Origin: Maratus speciosus
Taxonomy: Eukaryota > Arthropoda > Arachnida > Araneae > Salticidae
Assembly: GCA_963932465.1 (NCBI GenBank)
Contig: OZ010786.1
Coordinates: 594,817,038 to 594,881,037, forward strand
DNA: 64,000 nt
Direction: 5' to 3'
Part shown: in pieces, positions 55,286 to 64,000 of the stretch
Layout: every line of letters begins with the position of its first letter
Position numbering within the stretch: the stretch's first letter is position 1
The notes under the pieces: model-generated
What the model saw: only the letters and a program-made list of their open reading frames with translations
What the model was told of the DNA's origin: nothing
The model's database searches: none
Made by a program: the position numbers and the translations under genes

Positions 55286-55800
55286 ATATAGTTTATGTAT
55301 AAAAGATGTTTCAAATTTCCAGCGTTTTTTTAATCCGTTAAGGATTGCTTAATATTTATATAAAACATAAATAAATAGCTATTTTTTATTGCATAAATTG
55401 ATTAATTATAAAATTTGTAAATAAAATGGGCTACTAATTGTATGTTTGAGACGAAACAAAAGATTTTACAGAACAAATTCACTTTTGCCGAAAAACAGTC
55501 ATGCGGGAATTTTGCACCTTAATGTTTATTTTATACCATACAAATTATTATGAATCAGATCCTTATGTTTAAAATTTTTACTATTTTACAAATGTTTACA
55601 AATGATACACAGTGTAACTTCAAAAACCCGGCATCAAAACCATCTTTTCCTTCCCTTTTCCTTTACACTTTCAAATTATAGGAGAAGAAAAATAGCAATT
55701 CTTATGAATTAAAAATTTCAAGATCAAAAGTAAAAATGCAAAAAGAATATTTGCCTTTTATTTTTTCATTTGTCAGGTGCGATTATTTTCTCAACATATT
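55286..55800. other. Unassigned sequence
   Basis: No supported feature. CAGTGTAACTTCAAAAACCCGG at 55609 could be a transposon end belonging to the transposase fragment that follows, but no partner was found. Confidence 0.4.
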
Positions 55801-55942
55801 TTCAGGGAGCTTGCACCGTTGCTTAGCAAAGGGAACAACTTTGGGGACAACTTTGGCGAATGCATAGCACAATGGTATATGGCTATACGAAGTTTCGGCA
55901 ACGGCGACATAAATGATGAGGAAGGATTTAAACTTTCAGCTT

Positions 55943-56296
55943 TTCCGTGAAAAGAATGCAGTTTATGAGCTGTTAGAACGCGCAAAATCTTAAAATGCAT
56001 TAAGTGTCCAAAAAAGCAATATAGATGAATGGCTAAACATTCAGGAAAATGCATCAAGAATGAACAATATAACGGACAGAGAGATAGCTGACGCTGTGCT
56101 AATTAGAACTGCCGATAGTGCTAGTACCAACTCAGAATACGAGAATGAACAACCGGCCGAAGGAAAGGTGTCACTAGAAAAATGCATTAATTTGACTGGA
56201 GAATTAATATATGCTTTAGAGAAAGACTGTACTTCCGAAAAATACATTTTTCATTTGTATAAAGTAAAAAAATGCATTCGGACCATCACCGGCTAA
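55943..56296 (+). pseudogene. Transposase C-terminal fragment (pogo/jerky-like), one stop
   Basis: From a phenylalanine codon near 55943 the frame reads FREKNAVYELLERAKS, a TAA at 55991-55993, then NIDEWLNIQENASRMNNIT. It continues DREIADAVL, a short acidic linker and a helical tail (KVSLEKCINLTGEL, IFHLYKVKKCI) to the stop at 56294. The motif 'EWL.I.E......MTD.EI...V' followed by an acidic linker and a helical tail is typical of DDE transposases of the pogo/Tigger/jerky group. The upstream catalytic part is not recognisable. Assignment is from memory of the pattern. Confidence 0.5.
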
Positions 56297-57070
56297 TGTC
56301 GACAAGCACAGATATACTCTAGTGGAGGTCGAAAAGAGAAGTGGTGTTAAATTGAGAGGCTACAGTCTGTCACCAAATTCTTTGTTCTACTGCCAGTCAG
56401 TCAGCTTTATCAGTTTTACGCAAGTTTTGATGGTGCGCGCAACGTTTTCTTAAATTTTATTTTTTTACTCAATATCCAAATTTATATTAAATAGATCAGT
56501 GAGCGTGATCATTTTTTATCCCCGAAAAATTAAATACATTAATTGAAAGTAAGCGAGGAAACATTTTTTTTTTTTTTTTTTTTTTTTTTTCAAGAACAGT
56601 ACTCTAATATTACTTTCTAAAGTGATTTCTGCTAAAACTAAGAACATCACACCTTTGGATTACAAATGATTAAAACGTGTTTATGTTTTAAAAATTAATG
56701 ATCGCACCTGAAATATGGAGAAGTAAATACAAATTTCTGACATATTCAACATTCACCATTAGTGCATGGTGAAAGTCAGAATTAAGAATATTTAGCAAAT
56801 ATTTCGGACATACACCAAGCGACTATGTGAATGTTGACATTCACCAGTGAAAACCGACATTCTCCAGATTTCGGTTTTTCAGGGTAACATATACATAAAA
56901 TGCTGACTATCAATTAAAATCAAATTATCATAGGAAATTCTTCATTCATCAAAGACCATAATTTACTGAAACATCGATTTCACAAATTTCCAAGATTTCA
57001 TAGATGCGAAATTTCCAAGACTTCATGTGGAAATGCCAGTTAAATTTGTCTGGCTCCAGAATTTTTTTCC
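56297..57070. other. Unassigned, with poly-T and a repeated ACATTCACCA motif
   Basis: A T run of about 27 at 56564-56590. Between 56745 and 56875, ACATTCACCATTAG, GCATGGTGAAAGTC, TGTTGACATTCACCAGTG and CGACATTCTCCAG are direct and inverted variants of one motif. Confidence 0.45.
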
Positions 57071-57084
57071 GGTTTTAAATCTTC

Positions 57085-57155
57085 AGCCCGGCAATATCAC
57101 GGGAACGAAAAATAGACAGGGACACCTCAGCCCGTCATATTGACGGGAACGAAAA
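57085..57155. repeat. Terminus of a CCCGTCATATT-family TTAA MITE, duplicated
   Basis: CAGCCCGGCAATATCACGGGAACG and, 45 bp on, CAGCCCGTCATATTGACGGGAACG match the terminal hairpin of the MITE at 9584-9800 (reverse sense). The terminal AATTAAGGGGTTAA is split by the next element. Confidence 0.65.
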
Positions 57156-57406
57156 TTAACCCTCTCGCTGCGTAAATGTTTTATCAAAATAGATTAAAAA
57201 ATTGGGTATTTTTACAATTTTTATCCTTTTGTCACCGGTTTTTCAAAACAAGATTTTTTTATCTAATTTAATCGAGAAAATGTTCCGATTAAATAAGGCA
57301 AAATTTACAATTAAAAAAATAACTGATGGGAATAATCAAGAACGATTAATTAGGAGGAAAAATTGCATCCCAGATAAAATCTCGCGTTGCGCAGCGAGAA
57401 GGTTAA
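57156..57406. mobile_element. TTAA MITE, CTCTCGC..GCGAGAG family
   Basis: TTAACCCTCTCGCTGCG and GCGTTGCGCAGCGAGAAGGTTAA. It is inserted in the inner TTAA of the CCCGTCATATT terminus (sequence after it: GGGGTTAA), giving a visible TTAA duplication. Its centre (TTTAATCG, 57277) is the unoccupied version of the site used at 28026. Confidence 0.8.
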
Positions 57407-57414
57407 GGGGTTAA

Positions 57415-58416
57415 AAAATAGAATAATTTATTTAACTTTATTTATATAAGTTGTAAAATATAATGTAAGTTATAATAATAACATTGACGTTTTGGAATAA
57501 CAAATTGTCTGATGACAATTAATGAAAAAGAAAATTATACAGCATACTTACATAGTAAATTTTCATTATATAAAACTACTGCTTAACCTTAAATTTATTC
57601 TGAATACAAAAGAATATTTTTGGGAAGTAAATAATCTTCTATAGTACATAAAATTTCATTCATCCTTTCAATGGTTGGATAATGAGCAGGTATTTTTGTT
57701 ACATATTCTTTATTCTGGAAATACTTTCGTTAGATGTACGAGAAATCATCAAAATCACAAGATTTCTATAGCCCCAGCAAAGTTACATCATCCTGGTCAT
57801 TTAAACCTGTTTACTGTTTTAATGAATTGATTGAGTAACTCTAATGATTGAAAAGGAAGCAAACTATATCGGTAAAATATTACGTCAAAGCTTTATGTTA
57901 TTTAAAAAATAATGAAAATACATTTATAACATGTTTACGACGCTATACTAACAAGGGAACATGCCCCGGATTCCCGGGTTACAGAATCTAGACGAGAACG
58001 ATTAATTTAATTGAAGGCTATATTAGATTTTATACATTCAATATATTTTTACAGAATACGCGCTAACAATACCAAAAACCATTCTTACATGAGAAAAATA
58101 TTAGTTTAAATAAAGTTTCGAAATCTATTAAAGAGCGATAATTTTGTATCTCCAATTCGTGACATTTATGAACTGAAAAGTCAAATTACAGCAGACATCC
58201 CGAATGTTGATGCTGCACTGCTTCATATAAAAGTGTAAAAACTACCCAACCACATGGTTTGAAATTTAATAAATATAATTGTTGCAGAATTTTTATGAGT
58301 CGTTTAAAATTTTATGAAAATCGGAACGAAACTTAAAAGGGTATTAATAAAAGTTTTTTTCATTCTACTAAATCCTATCATACATAATTATTCACTGATA
58401 TCCTATGATAGGTATT
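57415..58416. other. Unassigned, with fragments of two repeat families
   Basis: 57650-57860 is a TCATTCATCTTT-family unit. 58225-58345 is a reverse fragment of the GGTGCGTTCGTA family (AAAACTACCCAACCACATGG). 58364-58414 matches 18172-18222 (CTAAATCCTATCATACATAA), a 50-bp stretch of unknown nature. Confidence 0.5.
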
Positions 58417-59478
58417 AGCTCATCGGCTATCAAAGCCTGAGAGCTAATGTGCCCGCCCGCTCTGTATGTATGTATGTATGTATGTACGTAACGCGATATT
58501 TCTTGATAGAAACATCCGATTTGCTTCAAAATTTTTTCCTACGTTCATTGTGATAAGGCGCTTCCCTGATTAGTTTTGGGAGTTCATTGGTTAAGGATAA
58601 AGGGGGGAAACGGGGTTAGTCCAACCCCTTAAATCAGATAAATGGGTTTTTCATGCAGAATGATTCGATTTTCTCCGAATTTGGTATACCGGTTTATTAT
58701 GTTAAGGAACTTCCCTGATTAGTTTTGGAGGTTCATTGGTTAAGGATAAAGGGGGGTTAGCTCACCCCTTAATTCAGATAATTGGGTTTTTCATGTATAA
58801 TCATTCGATTTGCTCCGTATTTGGTATACCGGTTTATTATGTTAAGGAACTTCCCTGATTAGTTTTGGGGGTTCATTGGTTAAGGATAAAGGGGGGAAAG
58901 GGGGCTTAGTCCACCCCTTTTTATTCAGATAAATGGGTTTTTCATGCAAAATGTTTCGATTTGCTCCGAATTTGGTATACCAGTTTATTAGGTTAAGGCG
59001 CTTCCCTGATTAGTTTTGGGAGTTCATTGGTTAAGGATAAAGGGGGAAAAACGGGGTTAGTCCAACCCTTAATTCAGATAAATGGGTTTTTCATGCAGAA
59101 TGATTCGATTTTCTCCGAATTTGGTATACCGGTTTATTATGTTAAGGAACTTCCCTGATTAGTTTTGGAGGTTCATTGGTTAAGGATAAAGGGGGAAAAG
59201 GGGGGTTAGTCCACCCTCTTAATTTAGATAAATTGTTTTTTTTTTTTGCAGGATTATTCGATTTGCTCCAAATTTGGTATACCGGTTTATTATGATAAGG
59301 AGCTTCCCTGATTAGATTTGGAGGGTCACTGGTTAAGTATAAAGGGTGAAACGGGGGCTAATTCCCCTTCACTTATTTTTTGAGGGGCATTATTCTTTAA
59401 AATAAGAGTATGATATACAATTAGTGTGAATAGCCTGTGAGCTCAATGCCATCAGTTTAGCTGGGCATTTTTCTTTTT
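58417..59478 (+). mobile_element. AGCTCACAGGCT family, longest copy (A4)
   Basis: AGCTCATCGGCTATCAAAGC to AATAGCCTGTGAGCTC and TCAGTTTAGCTGGGCATTTTTC. (GTAT)n at 58465 is followed by six or so ~140-150-bp repeats, each carrying CTTCCCTGATTAG, GTTCATTGGTTAAG, ATAAATGGGTTTTTCATGC and GAATTTGGTATACC. Copy number of this inner repeat varies from one or two (A2) to six (A4). Confidence 0.8.
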
Positions 59479-60890
59479 TATGAATATATTCATTACATCC
59501 ATGTACCAGAGATGAAACAGTGGCGTAGCAGTTGAGCGATTGTCACCTCTAGTGGGTCTAGCAGGATAAGCATAGAGAAATGGCTCCCACGGCCGATGTT
59601 TGAAATAACATGTGCAGTAGTAAGACTCACCATGAGAATACAATATAGAGTGTTTTTAGCGCCTGACCTTGAACTGTCCTTGAGATAATCGTTGAATTAT
59701 GCGACGGCACTACTATTTTTCAAATACGTTTTTCTCAAAGAGTGTAAAAGTTAAAAATGTGAAACCAACGCCAATTATTGAAGAATATATTAATCATATT
59801 ATATACTTTTTTCACATTTTTACACAAACTTATTAAACTTATTTTAACTTACAAAAATAAACAAAAATATATTTTTTTAATTATTAATGTAGTAATTTTA
59901 TATTTACACCAACCAATAAATTAGAAAATAATGCTCAGAGTATGTATTTTTCAGAAAAAAAAATTCTTTAAAATCTAAGATGCTCATTTTGAGTTATAAC
60001 AAAAATAATGCAAATAACTTGCTAAAATATTCGTAACTTTCCCTTTTTGCATTTGCAGAAATACGCTACTATCACTGAATTGGTCAACCCCTGACATTTC
60101 CACTCGGGAAGAATGCGCAGTACGCCAAAATAAGAGAATGTTTCCATACCTACCACTTCCCTATAATTCTATTATTTTGGCGTACTGCAAATCCTTCTCG
60201 CGTAATAATATTAAGTTGATTGTGCTAGTGAAGTTGAATAGGGGCTGTAAATATATAAGGTTATCAATTTTTTGGCAATTTAAAACCCCCCTCCCATCCT
60301 TCCGATATCATACGTTATCATTTCTCAAATACCCCTCCCCCTAATAATATTGTTGTCAGTGTCTAAAAATTCTTTTTTTTACCATTTTTTTCTTTTTATG
60401 CGTTTGCAATGATATACAGATATGGTTGTGTTTTTTTTTATTTGCATATTTTAGTGATTTAAATGACGAGATGAAATTCATAAAATATCACTATTATATA
60501 AGAAATAACTTTATATCAAATAACATTTTAAAGAAATACTTATTATTTAATGTTTTTAATAATGGCTCTTTGTTACATAATTCATTGAACAGTAATATTA
60601 TTTTCTTGCATTTCGCCCTTGCCGGGGCTAAACAGAACGTCCCTTAAACAAAACTGGTGGCCAACATTCTTCCCCATTATTTACTAGCGAAAATAAGAAA
60701 TATCATCTCGAATCTGGTTTCTCTAAAAAGGAATTAAATACGCATACGGCAGGAGAATATTATTGGTGAATGTTGGGTTATTGCATATTTTGGAATGAAA
60801 TGTTTTATAATCATTCAATGGTTTCAAATGAAAATCAAATTTCAAATTATTTTTGCTTAAAAGGCGCAAAGACCAACTTAGTGAAAAATA

Positions 60891-60960
60891 TTCCACGCCG
60901 GGAATCGAACCCGGGTCATCAGTATAGCGCACTGACGTTCTACCGCTAAACGACATGGAA
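60891..60960 (-). tRNA. tRNA-like sequence (pseudo-tRNA or SINE head)
   Basis: The minus strand folds as a 70-nt cloverleaf. Acceptor TTCCATG pairs with CGTGGAA (7 pairs including G-U). The D stem is GTTT/GAAC with loop AGCGGTA, the anticodon stem TCAGT/ACTGA, and the T stem CCGGG/CCCGG with loop TTCGATT. A box (TAGCGGTAGAACG) and B box (GGGTTCGATTCCC) are good. The 7-nt anticodon loop GCGCTAT lacks the invariant U33; the nominal anticodon would be GCU. So it is more likely a tRNA-derived SINE or pseudogene than a functional tRNA. The 3' flanking sequence is repeated at 61140-61345. Confidence 0.6.
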
Positions 60961-61093
60961 CGATACCCAGCCTGGAACTTCTCACTATTACAAGTTGGCA
61001 AGGCTACAAACGCAGCACAAGATGGAATATTTTCCGTGAGCCGCCAACATGGGGCAAACACAGACACTTAATTAAATCCAGCATCGATGAATC

Positions 61094-61352
61094 TATATTA
61101 ATATTTGGAAATTTTTCCAGAGAGAAACATTCGCCTTGAATACAATATTTCAAATGAAAATCAAATTTCAAATTATTTTTGCTTAAAAGGCGCAAAGACC
61201 AACTTAGTGAAAAATATTCCACGCCGGGATTTTTTCACTAAGTTGGTCTTTGCGCCTTTTAAGCAAAAATAATTTGAAATTTGATTTTCATTTGAAATAT
61301 TGTATTCAAGGCGAATGTTTCTCTCTGGAAAAATTTCCAAATATTAATATCA
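61094..61352. repeat. Near-perfect palindrome with ~120-bp arms beside the tRNA-like locus
   Basis: The left arm (from ATATTAATATTTGGAAATTT) and the right arm are almost exact complements. The centre at about 61211-61226 carries CCACGCCGGGA, the 3' end of the tRNA-like sequence. Arm sequence CTAAGTTGGTCTTTGCGCC also follows the tRNA-like sequence at 60863-60890. Confidence 0.8.
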
Positions 61353-61439
61353 TTCAATGGTTTTAATAATAACTTTGTATTTTCATAAAAAGAAGAAAAC
61401 ATACTTAAAATAATTAAGATAACAGATGTAAAGTAAAAG

Positions 61440-61620
61440 ATACGAAAAAAGTATATATATATATATTTCTTTTAATGATAACGATATCAAATGACAACCC
61501 CCCCCCCCTCTCCCTACAGATATCTTCTGATGTCAAGTGCCAGGACCCCCCTCCATACACACACACTCTTCCCCCTAAAGTGATATATTATATATATACA
61601 CTGTACGTGTACAGCCCCAT
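61440..61620. repeat. Simple-sequence patches (TA, C-rich, CA)
   Basis: (TA)n at 61452-61465, C run at 61498-61509, CCCCCCTCC and (CA)n at 61545-61566, (TA)n near 61587-61600. All within the spacer of the foldback element. Confidence 0.7.
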
Positions 61621-62340
61621 AGCCTTCTTCAATGTTAAAATCATAGTAGGCAAATGTTATCATTTTATTTGTCAATTCTTGATATTATTAAGCGAGAAGG
61701 ATACGGGTTACGTGAAAATAACATAATATTTACAAACACGAAACATGCCAATAGGGACGTAGTATAAATGGAAACATCCTATTTTGGGGGTACTGCGCAT
61801 CCTTCCCGAGTGGAAATGTCATGAATCGACCAATTCATTGATAGTAGCATTTTTCTTCAACTGAAAACAGGGAAAGTTACGAATATTTTAACAAGTTGTT
61901 AGCATTATTTTTGTTATAACTCGAAAAGCGCATCTTCGATTTTAAGGAAATTTTTTTCTTAAAAGTACATACTTTGAGCATTATTCTGTAATTTTTTGGT
62001 TGGTGTAAATATAAAATTACTACATTAATATATTTTTAAAAATATTTTTGCTTATTTTTCTATGTTAAAATTTTTGTAAAAATGTGAAAAAAATATATAA
62101 TGTGAACTAATATATTCTTCAATAATTGGCGTTGGTTTCATTTGTTTAACCTTTATACTTTTTGAGAAAAACGTATTTAAAAAATAGTAGCGTCGGCGCA
62201 TACTTCGCCGATTATCTCAAGGACAGTTCAAGGTCAGGGGCTAAAAACACTTTATATTGTATTCTCATGATGAGCCTTATTACCACACATGTTATTTCAA
62301 ACATCGGCCATGGGGGGCTATTTCGCTATGCTTATCCGGA

Positions 62341-62655
62341 TAGACCCTTTTTATAATATTCTTTGCCTTCAAAAATCACAGAAATTCTGTCCTGAAGTTA
62401 GATGAAGAATACTGATAAAATTTTGCAGTGTCAATTGATTCTCTGCTTCTATACTGTTCCACCACTGATGTACAGCATTTCATGAAATCTTCACAATAAT
62501 CACATAAGGTATGCCATTTAACAAACCAAAGATAACAGTTAAAATTATGTAGTATCCAAAAGCTTTTCGTATCGAAGATAGCAAACTCTTTTGGACCGAG
62601 CGGCACTCGTTCAAAATAGTTAATCGATTAACTGTAATGGATAAATGAAAAGAAA
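62341..62655. other. Unassigned sequence
   Basis: No gene or repeat supported. Confidence 0.4.
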
Positions 62656-63343
62656 TCGGAAATTCTGCGTCAAACTAGGCAAATAATACGTACTATAACT
62701 AGTTCTATAAATATTCAGATCTCGGTGCAATAGTTGTTGCACTCTCATGCAAAAATGCATAAATATAAAACTTATTGCGATTTTATCTATTATATTCAGT
62801 AATACGGAAAAATATGACTCCATCTTAAATAGGACGTCATCAGTATGGCAACTTAGAATTATTACCTATCATGGAATATCATTGAATTAACTCTTTCAGG
62901 GGCAAGGTACTTGTATTTGTTAAATATTCAAATAATTTGTTGACACCAGTATTAACAAGAGATTTTATTTGTAAACAAGTAAAAGTAAATTTTCGCGTAC
63001 TTTTTAAAGATGACATTTTCATCATAAAATTCGGGTGCCAATGTGGCAATTTGGAATGAAAATTATGTGATGCCGTGACGGCATCACCGCTCATGAAGGG
63101 TTTAATCACGCAGGATAAGATTTAATAGAATGAAGCAAATTTTTATTATTATCTTTTAAAGTTTACTTTTGATTTTCATATAATTTGAAATGACTCGACA
63201 AAATTCTGAAAAGAGTATATATACTAAATTTCAATCAAGTCAGTTGGTTAGTTTTTGTGCTGTTATACATGGACAAACAGACGGACGGACCAGGCGATGA
63301 CTATAAGTGCTTCGTATTTATATAATTGCAAGCGCACCTAAAA
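62656..63343 (+). mobile_element. GGTGCGTTCGTA family, diverged copy split by a TTAA MITE
   Basis: 62660-62720 (GTCAAACTAGGCAAATAATACG.. TATAACTAGTTCTATAA) matches the 5' end. 63165-63343 (TTGATTTTCATATAATTTGAAATGACTCG, GACGGACGGACC, GACTATAAGTGCTTCG..GCACCTAAA) matches the 3' end. Confidence 0.6.
62887..63105. mobile_element. TTAA MITE, CTTTCAGRGGCAAAG family
   Basis: TTAACTCTTTCAGGGGCAAGG to CGCTCATGAAGGGTTTAA. Same family as 55068 and, inverted, 54676. Confidence 0.75.
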
Positions 63344-63381
63344 ATATAAGCTATAATAACAACCACTGTGATTTTGAGTAC

Positions 63382-64000
63382 CGAAAAATACGATATAACA
63401 TCTAATGGCAAATATATTAAACATCTTACAATTGTAGTGTTTTTTTTCTAAATTTCCATATATCAACTGCTGTTAAACATGATGTTTCTTCTAAGTAATA
63501 AAGAACCTTATTTGTCAAGAAAATGAACTTCTCTAATACGTAAAATTTCATTCATCTTTCTAATGATCGTCTAATGAGGAGATATGTTTGCTTTATATTA
63601 TTCACTTTGGGAATACATTCATTAAATGTACTCCATTTCACGAAATCTTCAGAGTAAACAAATTTTCTCAATTCACTATGGTTTTACGTACGAAAAATGC
63701 AATAAAACATCTAATGAAAAATATATTAAACATCTTAGATTTGTAGTAAATTATTCTAAATTTGCATCTATCAAATACAATTAAACATGATGTTTCTTCT
63801 AAGTAATAAAGAACCTTATTTGTATAGTAAATGAACTTCTCTAATACGTAAAATTTCATTCATCTTTCTAATGATCGTCTAATGAGAAGATGTGTTTGCC
63901 TTATATTATTCACTTTAGAAATACATTCATTAAGCGTACTGCATTTCACGAAATCTTCAGAGTAAACAAATTCTTTGAATCCACTGAGGATTAAGTACCG
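63382..64000. repeat. ~300-bp tandem repeat, two units and the start of a third
   Basis: Units at about 63382-63685 and 63686-63990 share AAACATGATGTTTCTTCTAAG, CTCTAATACGTAAAATTTCA, TTCATCTTTCTAATGATCGT and CACGAAATCTTCAGAGTAAA. TAAGTACCG at the very end restarts the unit (GAGTACCGAAAAAT at 63378), so the array continues beyond the window. Single diverged units are scattered at 29.9, 48.9, 51.15 and 57.7 kb. Confidence 0.85.

Larger units (their letters stand above)
59551..62340. mobile_element. Foldback element with ~600-bp inverted arms
   Basis: Arms 59551-60170 and about 61765-62340 are inverted copies over their length. Examples are CTTGAACTGTCCTTGAGATA with its complement at 62215, ACACCAACCAATAAATTA with 62001-61985, and CCACTCGGGAAGAATGCGCAG with 61794-61822. 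Outer ends near GGGTCTAGCAGGATAAGC and GCTTATCCGGATAGACCC. The ~1.6-kb spacer holds the tRNA-like sequence and a second palindrome. No transposase recognised. Confidence 0.75.

Noticed and set aside
58440..59330. Regularly spaced repeats considered as CRISPR-like
   Set aside because: The repeats are long (~145 bp), imperfect and without unique spacers; they belong to the AGCTCACAGGCT mobile family in a eukaryotic context.

Overview
The window looks like an arthropod nuclear genome, most likely a chelicerate and plausibly a spider. It is AT-rich, has no dense run of host genes, and is packed with nested transposons, foldback MITEs and satellites. The spider guess rests on remembered similarity of the gag protein at 44.2-45.4 kb to spider Ty3/gypsy elements; no search was possible. 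There are no operons, bacterial signals or CRISPR arrays. Almost every recognisable protein segment comes from a mobile element. The only candidate host coding piece is one possible terminal exon at 52.6-52.8 kb.

Layout. 0-8.9 kb: an LTR fragment, MITEs, two copies of an 'AGCTCACAGGCT' family, two decayed transposase fragments and a diverged tandem repeat. 9-15.2 kb: TTAA-flanked palindromic MITEs and two TA-flanked DNA transposons, one carrying a nested TTAA element. 15.5-22.1 kb: a ~150-bp satellite split by an internally deleted Ty3/gypsy element and a 2.9-kb TA-flanked element, then running into a 1-kb AGACAG-type tract. 22.2-33.6 kb: TTAA MITEs, a Tigger-like remnant, and two hAT-like elements with perfect 8-bp target duplications, one holding two tandem palindromes. 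33.8-36.8 kb: a ~390-bp tandem array beside a Lys/Arg-rich pseudogene. 37.4-39.5 kb: two TA-flanked elements and small foldbacks.

The centrepiece is a near-intact minus-strand LTR retrotransposon at 40.98-47.69 kb. Its LTRs are about 99% identical, with a CTAC target duplication, a tRNA-Ser-type primer site and a polypurine tract. It encodes gag with a CCHC knuckle. The protease and the RT up to the catalytic box are missing, and in their place sits a ~550-codon coiled-coil reading frame. This is followed by an RT tail and an RNase H with its catalytic residues; there is no integrase. All pieces share one frame, broken only by three stop codons. A 287-bp MITE has inserted into the 5' LTR.

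48-64 kb: further TTAA elements, several copies of a 'GGTGCGTTCGTA' family with (GGAC)n microsatellites and internal repeats (Helentron/HINE-like in plan), a transposase C-terminus, a foldback element with ~600-bp arms enclosing a tRNA-like sequence and a second tight palindrome, and a ~300-bp tandem repeat at the window end.

The elements do not act as a pathway. The recurring theme is nesting, which leaves several insertion sites that can be compared with an unoccupied paralogous copy inside this same window.
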